Below, in pieces: positions 44,837 to 53,373 of a DNA stretch of 64,000 nt. A program made the translations under genes and the position numbers. This DNA is from Paludibacteraceae bacterium (GTDB lineage Bacteria > Bacteroidota > Bacteroidia > Bacteroidales > Paludibacteraceae), in NCBI GenBank assembly GCA_017479885.1, contig JAFVBR010000017.1:21044-85043 (forward strand), read 5' to 3'. Each line of letters opens with the position of its first letter. Position 1 is the first letter of the stretch. The notes beneath the pieces were generated by a model that was given only the letters and a program-made list of their open reading frames with translations, had not been told where the DNA came from and did not search any database.

Positions 44837-44867
44837 AAAGTGCACACGGGTTTCCCGCGTGCACTTT
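44837..44867 (+). terminator. Terminator of the division/cell-wall cluster
   Basis: AAAGTGCACACGGG pairs with CCCGCGTGCACTTT with one mismatch around a TTT loop, followed by AATTTTG. Confidence 0.88.
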
Positions 44868-44875
44868 AATTTTGC
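44867..44875 (+). promoter_or_regulatory. Possible -7 element of the 44991-47447 gene
   Basis: TAATTTTGC fits the consensus and starts on the last base of the upstream terminator. There is no TTTG or TTGC at -33 because that area is inside the hairpin. Confidence 0.35.
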
Positions 44876-44990
44876 ATGTTGAAAATTATGGTCTTCTTGC
44901 ACACACAAAGAAATACCTGCAAGAAAACTGCGAATAGCAGAGACTAAAAAAACAACTAACATAAACTAACAACTTAAAACACAATCAATC

Positions 44991-47447
44991 ATGAAACAAT
45001 TCAAACTCTTTGCACTTGCACTTATGGCTATGTTTAGCATGAGTGCATTGGCACAGTACAGCCACGTAGGCGCAACTGCTGGAACCTACACCATTGGGGA
45101 CTTGAGTAAGCCCGGTAGTGATACTCGTTTCGTAAAAATAACTGACGGCATGTATCTGCATCGAAACGGAACGTTTTCAGCCTCATCCTATGGTTTGAAG
45201 ACCCAAAATAATACCAGTGGCATTGTTCTTTATACTACCGCGGCAATGGATGTTACTGCTTCATTCAACTATCAGGCTACGAAGAATGCAGAAGATGTTA
45301 CAGTGTATATTAAGACTATAACAGCCGCAGAATATGATGCGTTCTTTACTGGTACGAACAATAGTACAAAGACAACAGTGGCTCCGACAGATGCATATAG
45401 TTTTACTGTCACAATAGAGAATGCTAAAGCTTCATATTCTAATACATATTCTAATCTTGCCGCAGGTTATTATTATATCATCGCAACTGGTGCTGCATCA
45501 AATACTTATTTTGAAAGCATTCAATTGACGGCTGTTGGGGGCTCTACTCCTGACCCTGAATGTACAGAGGCTGACGCCACTTTCACTGCTGCAAGTGCGG
45601 CTATTGTTATCGCTGCAAACGCAGAAGAGGCAACAACGCAACTCACCTTTACCAAAGGCAACAACACCTCTAATGTTGAATATACCGTTCTCAAAGGTGG
45701 CAAGGCGACTGAAGATGCAGACGTAAATGCAACCGGTCTCTTCACTGCAACAGAGGCTGGCGAATATATTGTTAAAGCTACTCAAGAGGCAGACGGGACA
45801 TACTGCGAGGTAACGAAAGAACTCACTATCACCGTTACAGACAATCGTCCCAAACCACAAGTTCTTGTTTTATGGGACAAGGAAGAAACAAATCAAATAG
45901 GTAGTTTCACTACAGAAGGAAGTGTGGCTGCCTCAACAGTGAAAATCAATTCTAACCAAACCACTATAAACTCATTGAATTTTTCCTCATCTTTCAACAA
46001 CGGAGTCAACTATCTTGAGATAAAACCCGATGAAGGCGGCTTTGAGGAAGGAGACCAAGTGTATATCACTATTTGCTTCAATAATTCAGATAACAGCAAA
46101 TTAGCAAAACTGGCACTATATGATGCAGATAACTCTCTTCTTTTCACTACAGAGCAAGGCGTAAATGGCAGAACTGAGGCGGAGACACCTGAAGCAGATA
46201 TCTTCACTCTTAACTCCAATACCTCTGTTTTACGTTTAGGTCGTGATGGTAATACAGCAACGCACATGATTGCACTTAAGGTACTCCGTCCTGCAGACGA
46301 TGGTACTCCTAAGCTTGCAGTTAACAAAAAAGATGTTGAACTCGCTGTTACTGCCGAATATCCTACAGTTACTGAAACCGTTACCTTCACAGGCCGCAAC
46401 CTCACTCCCGGCACTTACAATCTCGTTCTCAACGAAGTCAATGCTGTGACAGGAATGAGTGTCAATCCCACTTCTGTCACTGTTGATGCAGACGGCAAAC
46501 TAAATCAGGAAGTAACCATCACCTACACCAGCACTGTTGACGTCGCACCTGCTACCGCTTCACTCGGTTTGGTTATTGGCTCCAGCGCGGCAAGACTTAC
46601 CATCAACTACTCCGCTTCACTTGCCAAGAACTACCTGCAAAGCTCTGTCAACTTCGAGCAACTTGTGCTTGACAATAGTACGAAGTACGACATCAAAGCT
46701 GTTTTGGATGCAGCCAACATAGAATACGCAAACCTCAATGACCTTGACTCTCTCAACGATGAGAAAAGCAGTCGAAACGAGCCTTATCTCGGCATTAAGA
46801 TTAAAACATCAGGCGGTTATATGAAGGCATTGGTAAAGAAAGGTGATGTATTGCGCGTCAAATTCGGCTTTATAGACAAACCCTTGAAACTCACCCTTAA
46901 CGGAGTTGATTCCGAACTTTCCGTAGAAGCAGCCAAGGCAGGTTGTGAACTTACAGCGGCAGAAGATACATACGTAACCATTACCACTACAAGCGGCAAT
47001 ACGGTTGTAATTAAGCAGATTATGCTTAACGAAGCTATCAAAGAAGTCACTCTGCCCGAGCAGGTACGCTACAAAGTAACCTTCGCCGAAACAACAGGCG
47101 GCAAGGTGGTTGCCACAGAAGAAGGTGGTGAGGCAGGCAAAGCCCAGTTTGCCAATAAGGGTACAATTGTAACTCTGACCATCACACCCGATGAGAACTA
47201 CGAGATTGAATCAGTGAAAGTAAACGGCAATGCCATTGACGCTGTTGAAGGCGTATATTCATTCACAATGCCGGCTGCAAACGTTGAAGTTGCAGTTACA
47301 TTCAAATCAACAGGTACTGAGACCGGTCTTGAGAATATTGAACTGCTCAACACCGATGCTCCTATGTTCAATGTGCTCGGCATGAAGGTTGACAAAGAGT
47401 ACAAAGGCATTGTCATTCAAAACGGCAAGAAGTTCCTTCTCAAATAA
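44991..47447 (+). CDS. Secreted multidomain beta protein of unknown function
   Basis: The 818-residue exported protein has signal MKQFKLFALALMAMFSMSALA. The first 160 residues (GATAGTYTIGDLSKPGSD) look like a beta-sandwich, followed by an Ig-like module (about 190-280, TFTKGNNTSNVEYTVLKGG), another sandwich (LWDKEETNQIGSF), and two further Ig-like modules. About residues 705-785 form a divergent InlB B-repeat (YKVTFAETTGGKVVATEEGG). The end, PMFNVLGMKVDKEYKGIVIQ then NGKKFLLK, is a sorting-like C-terminal domain. No catalytic motif is visible, so it is probably an adhesin or structural surface protein. It is monocistronic with a terminator. Confidence 0.72.
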   Translation: MKQFKLFALALMAMFSMSALAQYSHVGATAGTYTIGDLSKPGSDTRFVKITDGMYLHRNGTFSASSYGLKTQNNTSGIVLYTTAAMDVTASFNYQATKNAEDVTVYIKTITAAEYDAFFTGTNNSTKTTVAPTDAYSFTVTIENAKASYSNTYSNLAAGYYYIIATGAASNTYFESIQLTAVGGSTPDPECTEADATFTAASAAIVIAANAEEATTQLTFTKGNNTSNVEYTVLKGGKATEDADVNATGLFTATEAGEYIVKATQEADGTYCEVTKELTITVTDNRPKPQVLVLWDKEETNQIGSFTTEGSVAASTVKINSNQTTINSLNFSSSFNNGVNYLEIKPDEGGFEEGDQVYITICFNNSDNSKLAKLALYDADNSLLFTTEQGVNGRTEAETPEADIFTLNSNTSVLRLGRDGNTATHMIALKVLRPADDGTPKLAVNKKDVELAVTAEYPTVTETVTFTGRNLTPGTYNLVLNEVNAVTGMSVNPTSVTVDADGKLNQEVTITYTSTVDVAPATASLGLVIGSSAARLTINYSASLAKNYLQSSVNFEQLVLDNSTKYDIKAVLDAANIEYANLNDLDSLNDEKSSRNEPYLGIKIKTSGGYMKALVKKGDVLRVKFGFIDKPLKLTLNGVDSELSVEAAKAGCELTAAEDTYVTITTTSGNTVVIKQIMLNEAIKEVTLPEQVRYKVTFAETTGGKVVATEEGGEAGKAQFANKGTIVTLTITPDENYEIESVKVNGNAIDAVEGVYSFTMPAANVEVAVTFKSTGTETGLENIELLNTDAPMFNVLGMKVDKEYKGIVIQNGKKFLLK

Positions 47448-47495
47448 GAGCAATACTCACTCTCTTATACCGCGCGTAATAATCGCGCCCTCTAT

Positions 47496-47525
47496 AGAGC
47501 CGCACTCCAATGCGGCTCTTTTTTT
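47496..47525 (+). terminator. Terminator of the 44991-47447 gene
   Basis: AGAGCCGCA pairs perfectly with TGCGGCTCT around CTCCAA and runs into six T residues. Confidence 0.93.
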
Positions 47526-47577
47526 GCCGCATCTGCGCAAGCTCTGCCCACCACCATCATTACCCTTCAATAACCCC

Positions 47578-47621
47578 ACCGTAGTATCACCGCAGTATCA
47601 CCGTAGTATCACCGCAGTTTC
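47578..47621 (-). repeat. Tandem array, four 11-bp units (reverse of 33868-33911)
   Basis: Units on the plus strand are ACCGTAGTATC, ACCGCAGTATC, ACCGTAGTATC, ACCGCAGTTTC. The reverse complement GATACTACGGT is identical to the main unit at 33868. The array ends 6 bases before the -33 box of the mlaE promoter. Confidence 0.92.
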
Positions 47622-47627
47622 AAAATA

Positions 47628-47660
47628 TTTGCATATTCCGTATATTTATAGTATCTTTGC
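47628..47660 (+). promoter_or_regulatory. Promoter of the mlaE-mlaF-protease operon
   Basis: TTTG at 47628-47631, 20 bases, then TATCTTTGC at 47652-47660. The mlaE start is 28 bases further on. Confidence 0.8.
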
Positions 47661-47687
47661 GCATTTATTATGGAGTAATGTGTAGTT

Positions 47688-48431
47688 ATGAAAAGTTTTT
47701 TCATTCATATCGGTGAATACTGCCTGCTGATGGGCAGAGTATTCCGACTGCCTGACAAATGGCGCATGTTTTTCCGCCAGTTGTCAAAAGAACTTGAGAA
47801 ACAAGGTATTCAGTCGCTGCCTATTGTGATTATCATCTCTGTATTTATAGGAGCCATACTCACTATTCAGACGAAACTGAACACAAGCAATCCGCTGCTG
47901 CCTACCTACTCTACAGGTCTTGTCACGCGCGACACTCTGTTACTGGAGTTCTCGTCAACCATACTCTGCCTTATTCTTGCCGGCAAAGTTGGGTCTAACA
48001 TCGCCTCCGAAATTGGCACTATGCGCATCACCGAGCAGATTGACGCACTTGAGATAATGGGTGTCAATTCTGCCAACTATCTCATATTGCCGAAGATAAC
48101 AGCATTTGTACTGATGATGCCCATACTGGTAGTCATCTCGATGTCAGTAGGTTTGGTAGGCGGATATTGCGTAGGATTATTCTCGGATGTGATAACAGTG
48201 GCAGACTACCTGTTAGGAATACAATATGCATTCATACCATTCTACGTCTGGTATTCCATTATCAAGTCACTTGTGTTCGCATTTATCATTGCGTCTGTCA
48301 GTTCATATTATGGTTACTACGCATACGGCGGAGCTCTCGAAGTCGGTAAAGCCTCTACGAGTGCAGTGGTGAATTCAAGTGTGTTGATACTGTTTTTCAA
48401 TCTGTTGCTCACAAACTTAATGTTGAATTGA
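47688..48431 (+). CDS. mlaE: MlaE family phospholipid ABC transporter permease
   Basis: The 247-residue inner-membrane permease belongs to the MlaE group that moves phospholipids between the two membranes. The conserved block LAGKVGSNIASEIGTMRITE is followed by QIDALEIMGVNSANYLILPK split as QIDALEIMGVN and NYLILPKI, as in all MlaE proteins. Five or six membrane segments are visible. The partner ATPase gene starts 2 bases after the stop. The MCE-domain subunit (MlaD) that would complete the transporter is not in the following genes. Confidence 0.93.
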   Translation: MKSFFIHIGEYCLLMGRVFRLPDKWRMFFRQLSKELEKQGIQSLPIVIIISVFIGAILTIQTKLNTSNPLLPTYSTGLVTRDTLLLEFSSTILCLILAGKVGSNIASEIGTMRITEQIDALEIMGVNSANYLILPKITAFVLMMPILVVISMSVGLVGGYCVGLFSDVITVADYLLGIQYAFIPFYVWYSIIKSLVFAFIIASVSSYYGYYAYGGALEVGKASTSAVVNSSVLILFFNLLLTNLMLN

Positions 48432-48433
48432 TT

Positions 48434-49195
48434 ATGATAAGAGTAGTTGACATAGTAAAAAGTTTCGATGGCACTACAGTGCTCGACCATATCAACACCG
48501 AGTTTGAAGACGGCAAGGTCAACATGATTATCGGTCAGTCCGGTTCAGGCAAGACTGTTATGATGAAGTCGGTGATAGGTCTGCACAAGATAGACTCCGG
48601 CAGAATAGAATATGACGGTCGCAACCTCCCCGACATGAAAGAGAAAGAGATTCGTCTGCTGCGTCGCGAAGTCGGCATGCTGTTTCAGGGGGCTGCATTG
48701 TTTGATTCGCAGACTGTACTTGAGAACGTCATGTATCCGCTTGAAATGTTCTCCGACATGACAACAGAAGAGAAAGTGGAGCGTGCCCGCTTCTGCCTGC
48801 AACGCGTCAACATAGAAGAACGCGCTTTCTCGCTTATGCCTTCCGAAATATCAGGCGGTATGCAGAAACGTGTAGCCATTGCGAGAGCCATATCTATGAA
48901 CCCGAAGTATCTGTTCTGTGATGAGCCCAACTCGGGTCTTGACCCGAGAACAAGTCTTGTGATTGACCGTCTTATTCAAGACATCACACAGGAGTATAAC
49001 ATCTGCACCATAGTCAACTCACACGATATGAACTCGATAATGGAGATTGGGGACAACATCGTCTTCCTTTTGAAAGGAAAGAAAGAGTGGCAGGGCAGCC
49101 GTCATGACATTTTCAGTGCCGAGAGCGAGGCATTGGAAGACTTCGTGTTTGCAAGCGAGTTGTTTAAGAAAGTGAAGAAGGTTAATTCTATATGA
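48434..49195 (+). CDS. mlaF: MlaF family phospholipid ABC transporter ATPase
   Basis: The 253-residue cytoplasmic ATPase drives the MlaE permease. Walker A is GQSGSGKT at about 36-43, the Q-loop region is VGMLFQGAALFDSQTV, the signature is EISGGMQKRVAIARAI, and Walker B is YLFCDEPNSGLDP; HDMNSIMEIGD supplies the switch His. FQGAALFDS is typical of MlaF. The ATG at 48434 is chosen; a TTG two codons earlier overlaps the mlaE stop. Its stop overlaps the next gene's start by 4 bases. Confidence 0.94.
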   Translation: MIRVVDIVKSFDGTTVLDHINTEFEDGKVNMIIGQSGSGKTVMMKSVIGLHKIDSGRIEYDGRNLPDMKEKEIRLLRREVGMLFQGAALFDSQTVLENVMYPLEMFSDMTTEEKVERARFCLQRVNIEERAFSLMPSEISGGMQKRVAIARAISMNPKYLFCDEPNSGLDPRTSLVIDRLIQDITQEYNICTIVNSHDMNSIMEIGDNIVFLLKGKKEWQGSRHDIFSAESEALEDFVFASELFKKVKKVNSI

Positions 49196-49563
49196 TTTTA
49201 CTGTTTATGAGCAATAGATTTACAATTATATTGATGCTGTTGAGTGTGAGCTGGGCAGTTTTTGCACAGACTCAACGTCGTGGAGTTCCCGCAACTCCTC
49301 ACCCGATAGAATATGTTCAACCGGGCGGAGACACACTGGTATTCCGCCTTCATGGAGATGAGTGGAGACATTGGCAGACCACTCTTGACGGATATCTGAT
49401 TCAGCAAAACAAACATGGCAGATACTGCTATGCCAGACTGAACAGGAAAGGGGAAATAAAGACGACTTGCCGCACTGCTCATAATGAAGAGAACAGGAGC
49501 AAATGCGAAAAGAAATACATAAAGAAACACATTCCACAAGACTTCACACCTGCAAGAAAATGA
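49192..49563 (+). CDS. Free-standing M6-protease propeptide-like secreted protein
   Basis: This 123-residue protein has a signal peptide (FTIILMLLSVSWAVFA) and a mature part GVPATPHPIEYVQPGGDTLV, FRLHGDEWRHWQTTLDGYLI. That part aligns with the N-terminal prodomains of the two M6 proteases that follow: Pro-Ala near the start, then a Gln/Arg-x-x-x-Asp/Gly-Gly stretch, GDE or GDR, a His-rich HWQT/HYMT/HYYT element, and a DG-x-L turn. It stops where those proteins run on into the catalytic domain, so it lacks any zinc motif. It overlaps mlaF by 4 bases and the first M6 gene by 4 bases (ATGA at both ends). A role as inhibitor or chaperone of the proteases is inference; it may also be a remnant of a third protease gene. 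Confidence 0.65.
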   Translation: MILLFMSNRFTIILMLLSVSWAVFAQTQRRGVPATPHPIEYVQPGGDTLVFRLHGDEWRHWQTTLDGYLIQQNKHGRYCYARLNRKGEIKTTCRTAHNEENRSKCEKKYIKKHIPQDFTPARK

Positions 49564-51731
49564 GAAAAACGATTATCATATTTTATTTGATATGCTTCTG
49601 CTTCACAGCTTTTGCAATACCCGCTTACCATGGCAAACGCACTGCCACGCAACCTGACGGCAGTGAGGTGGAGTATTTTGTGCATGGTGACGAAGTGTAT
49701 CATTATATGACTGATTCAGACGGCTGTCTCTTAGAAAGGAACATAGATGGATTCCTGACAAAAGCAGGTGTTGCGCCAACAGAAAAGCAGATAATGACCC
49801 GACGTGCAACGTCTGTCCTAAAGCACACACAACCAAGAAAAATAGGAGGCAGCAATTTGATATCTAAAGGTCTTGTTATACTCGTAAATTTCAGTGATAC
49901 CAAGTTTCAGACAGCTAATACAAGAGATGCATTTGACGAAATGCTCAATGGTGACTTTTATAGATACAACGGTGCTACAGGTTCTGTCAGAAAGTATTAC
50001 AGCGACCAGTCCGGGGGAGATTTTGCACCTTCATTCGATGTGTATGGACCTGTGACTATAAGCAGACAGGCCGAATGGTATGGCAACAGCAGTTATCAGA
50101 GCAGAATCGGCACCATGGTCAAGGAAGCGGTTATTGCGGCAAAAGACACTTTTGACATTGACTTTTCAAACTATGATGCAGACGATGACGGATACGTGGA
50201 TTTCGTAGATATATTATATGCCGGTTACGGGGCGGCAGACTCAAACTACAGCAACACTGTTTGGCCTTGCGAGTGGTCGCTCAAAGGTTCGGGGAACACT
50301 ACAATAAAATATGACGGCAAGACTATTGACACTTTCTCATGTCATCAGGAGTTATGCGGATATGGCGGCAGCAAGGGGAAAAGAGCCGGCATAGGTACAT
50401 GTTGCCATGAATTCGCCCATGTATTCGGGCTGCCTGATTTCTATGACACTACATACAAGAATGCCACAATGGGAGAGTGGGACTTGATGGATCAAGGCGC
50501 ATACAACAACGATGGCCGCACTCCACCCGGATTTTCGGGATATGAGCGTATGTTTGCAGGTTGGGCGGATGCAAGACTATTAAGTAAGCCGGAAAACGTG
50601 ACATTGCAAGAGCTACAATCAACTCAGCAAGCGTTGGTCGTAACTGCCACAGGAAAACACAACATGGATGTGCACAATCCTTCTCCGAGAACATTCTACA
50701 TACTTGAGAACCGCCAGCAGAAAGGATGGGACAGGTATCTCCCGGGGCACGGAATGTTGATTTGGAAGATTCAATATAACTCATACTCGTGGCAGAGCAA
50801 CACTGTCAACAATGCTGCAGTAAGCAAACAAGGTGTTGCCTTGATAGCTGCAGACGGAGAGGTGTATCATGAAATAGACAACGGCACAGTATATTCCTAT
50901 GGCGATGCCGGAGATTCATATCCGGGGACAGGTGTTGTGACTTCATACGAAGGGATTAACGGTTTCATGATTTCTGACATTCAAGAGAACAACGGCAATA
51001 TCTATTTCAGATTTATGGGAGGAGAGCAAGACCCGTTTGTGGTAAGCTTCGATGCAGGAGAACATGGCACTTGTTCAACCAAGACTATTCACGAAACACA
51101 GACCGGTTCCGGCATTCTGCTGCCTGCCGTCATTGCAGACGAAGACTATCTATTCGAGGGCTGGAGCACATCTAAAGATAGCAAAACTGCTGATGCAGGC
51201 AAAACAGGAGACACTTATTATCCTCCGTACAATATCACTTTATATGCGGTTTATCACAATACCAACTACACTGTGGAATGGGATGCCGAGCATGCCACTA
51301 TTACACCTGAAACTGATCTCAGCAGCAAATATCTTACATTCTCCGTTATTACTGACGAAGGATATATAGTCACAATAGATGATATTGCAATAACTATGGG
51401 AGAGAGAGACTTGGTAGCGGATGTGGATTTCACATTTACAGATAATATTCTCACTATACCATTTGTTGACGGGGATATCTATATACTTGTTATTGCTCAA
51501 AAGTCAGGAACTCCTTCTTCACTGGAGGAATTCTCAACTGAAGATCTGTTTGAAATCTGCCAAGACAATATCCTGCGATTCAAGACTGACACACACATCA
51601 ACATGTATGATACGAGCGGCAAACTATATACTGAGAGATATGTAAGAAAAGGGGAGAGTCTGCAACTTGCTGCTGGGTTGTATCTCTTGTTGACAGACGA
51701 CAAGCGATACTATAAGATACTTATCAAATAA
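49560..51731 (+). CDS. Secreted M6 family metalloprotease with InlB-type repeat and C-terminal sorting-like domain
   Basis: The 723-residue protein starts at the ATG overlapping the previous stop, giving signal MRKTIIIFYLICFCFTAFA. Residues 20-95 form a prodomain. The M6 catalytic domain follows, with GLVILVNFSDTKF and the zinc motif HEFAHVFGLPD (first His 283). NATMGEWDLMDQGAYNNDG contains the Met-turn. After about residue 490 comes an InlB-like (Listeria-Bacteroides) repeat, FVVSFDAGEHGTCSTKTIHE. The end, INMYDTSGKLYTERYVRKGE and AAGLYLLLTDDKRYYKILIK, is a type IX-like C-terminal domain. M6 peptidases such as InhA cleave host or matrix proteins. A longer in-frame start at 49503 was rejected because it would bury the signal peptide. 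Confidence 0.9.
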   Translation: MRKTIIIFYLICFCFTAFAIPAYHGKRTATQPDGSEVEYFVHGDEVYHYMTDSDGCLLERNIDGFLTKAGVAPTEKQIMTRRATSVLKHTQPRKIGGSNLISKGLVILVNFSDTKFQTANTRDAFDEMLNGDFYRYNGATGSVRKYYSDQSGGDFAPSFDVYGPVTISRQAEWYGNSSYQSRIGTMVKEAVIAAKDTFDIDFSNYDADDDGYVDFVDILYAGYGAADSNYSNTVWPCEWSLKGSGNTTIKYDGKTIDTFSCHQELCGYGGSKGKRAGIGTCCHEFAHVFGLPDFYDTTYKNATMGEWDLMDQGAYNNDGRTPPGFSGYERMFAGWADARLLSKPENVTLQELQSTQQALVVTATGKHNMDVHNPSPRTFYILENRQQKGWDRYLPGHGMLIWKIQYNSYSWQSNTVNNAAVSKQGVALIAADGEVYHEIDNGTVYSYGDAGDSYPGTGVVTSYEGINGFMISDIQENNGNIYFRFMGGEQDPFVVSFDAGEHGTCSTKTIHETQTGSGILLPAVIADEDYLFEGWSTSKDSKTADAGKTGDTYYPPYNITLYAVYHNTNYTVEWDAEHATITPETDLSSKYLTFSVITDEGYIVTIDDIAITMGERDLVADVDFTFTDNILTIPFVDGDIYILVIAQKSGTPSSLEEFSTEDLFEICQDNILRFKTDTHINMYDTSGKLYTERYVRKGESLQLAAGLYLLLTDDKRYYKILIK

Positions 51732-51735
51732 TATT

Positions 51736-53373
51736 ATGACAAAGATTAGGAAATACGGGGTGCTGTTGATTCTGTGCTTCTCTGTGAGTTTACTTTTCTG
51801 TATGCCTGCATGGCGCGGAGAAGTTGAGAAAAGGCTTGCAGACGGCAGCACTATCACAGTAACTCTTACAGGTGACCGCTGGCTGCATTATTATACCTCG
51901 GCTGACGGGCGTTGCTGGAGAGAGACGGCAGACGGAATACTTGAGTTGATAGACAAACCCACTGACACTCAAGAGGAATATATACGACGCCAAAAACGCA
52001 TGCCCAAGCAGGCAGCAACTGCCTCAGCACGAAATATTGCTTCCCGCGGATTGGTTATACTCGCAAACTTCAAAAAAACAGAATTCAAGTCTGAGCACAC
52101 TCAAGCACTATTGAACGATATGCTCAACGGTGACAACTACACATACAACGGTGCTACGGGCAGTGCACGGCAATACTTTTCCGACCAGTCGATGGGCAGT
52201 TACAAACCTCAGTTCGATGTTGTAGGCCCGGTAACTCTCTCCTATGAATATTCCCATTACGGCGAGGATGACACTTCAGTCGGCTATGCAGGCGAGGACC
52301 TTCGGGCAGTGGATATGATAGTAGAAGCGTGTCAACTTGCAGACAAGAACTTTGGAGTAAACTTCAAAGATTACGACTGCGACAACGATGGCGAAGTGGA
52401 TTTTGTGTTCGTTATCTATGCCGGCTACGGACAATCTGCAGGGGCAGATGCCGGAACAATATGGCCTCATGCTTTCTGGGTAAGTGATTTTCATGGCGAC
52501 AGAGCAGGCGGACAGACATGCATTATCGACGGCAAGAAAATCAACACTTACGCATGCGGACCCGAACTATACGGCGCAAGTGGCAGCACCTTGACAGGAG
52601 TCGGCACTTTCTGTCATGAATTTTCACATGTGCTCGGTCTGCCTGACCTTTATATTACATCCGGCTCATCCAAGCATACCACTCTCAACACTTGGGATAT
52701 TCTCGACTACGGCCCCTATCTCAACAACGGGCGCACACCTCCGGCGTATTCCGCATACGAGCGTTTCTTCATGGGATGGCTGACACCTACTGTCATCAAC
52801 AGGAATGGAACATACCTACTTAAGGATTTGAAAGAGACAAACTCTGCTGCCATGATTACTTCAAGCGGGCAAAGCAATCTCATTGGCAACGACCCAAACC
52901 CAACTGAGTTCTATCTGCTTGAGAACCGTCAACAGACCGGCTGGGACAAATACCTGAAAGGGCATGGTTTGATGATAACCAGAATAAAGTATAATTATCA
53001 GAACTGGTATGACAACGAAGTCAACAACTCTGAAACCAACATGGGAGTGGACCTTATAGAAGCATCACAGAACACAACCAAATATTCGATGCCTACTGAC
53101 CTCTTCCCTGCCGGTGCCACACAATACACGCCATACAACAAATATCCTATCACCAACATTCAGGAAACTGACAATATTATTACTTTCAACCTCATCGGAG
53201 GAGGAGACAGCATTATCGTTTCTGTTGACGACATCAACGATAACACGCAAGAGACAGTTGTTGCCGTCTATACCATCCAAGGAATACTTGTCCGGACAGG
53301 AATAACTGACCTGCCTGAAGGTGTATACATTATTAAAACTGACAAACGCACCCGAAAAATATACGTCAAATGA
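51736..53373 (+). CDS. Secreted M6 family metalloprotease, second paralogue
   Basis: The 545-residue protein has signal IRKYGVLLILCFSVSLLFC and a prodomain (PAWRGEVEKRLADGSTITV, GDRWLHYYTSADGRC). The catalytic domain contains GLVILANFKKTEF, then HEFSHVLGLPD with the first His at 294 and TLNTWDILDYGPYLNNG as Met-turn region. It lacks the InlB-like module of its upstream paralogue and goes from the catalytic/accessory domain straight to a C-terminal domain (VVAVYTIQGILVRTG, LPEGVYIIKTDKRTRKIYVK). It lies 4 bases after the first M6 gene and overlaps the xth start by 4 bases. The two M6 genes are clearly a tandem duplication that has diverged. Confidence 0.9.
   Translation: MTKIRKYGVLLILCFSVSLLFCMPAWRGEVEKRLADGSTITVTLTGDRWLHYYTSADGRCWRETADGILELIDKPTDTQEEYIRRQKRMPKQAATASARNIASRGLVILANFKKTEFKSEHTQALLNDMLNGDNYTYNGATGSARQYFSDQSMGSYKPQFDVVGPVTLSYEYSHYGEDDTSVGYAGEDLRAVDMIVEACQLADKNFGVNFKDYDCDNDGEVDFVFVIYAGYGQSAGADAGTIWPHAFWVSDFHGDRAGGQTCIIDGKKINTYACGPELYGASGSTLTGVGTFCHEFSHVLGLPDLYITSGSSKHTTLNTWDILDYGPYLNNGRTPPAYSAYERFFMGWLTPTVINRNGTYLLKDLKETNSAAMITSSGQSNLIGNDPNPTEFYLLENRQQTGWDKYLKGHGLMITRIKYNYQNWYDNEVNNSETNMGVDLIEASQNTTKYSMPTDLFPAGATQYTPYNKYPITNIQETDNIITFNLIGGGDSIIVSVDDINDNTQETVVAVYTIQGILVRTGITDLPEGVYIIKTDKRTRKIYVK

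Noticed and set aside
49192-49563. The small propeptide gene as the 5' part of a frameshifted M6 gene
   Set aside because: The next M6 gene has its own signal peptide and complete prodomain, so a frameshift joining them would give two prodomains; the ATGA overlap indicates separate genes.
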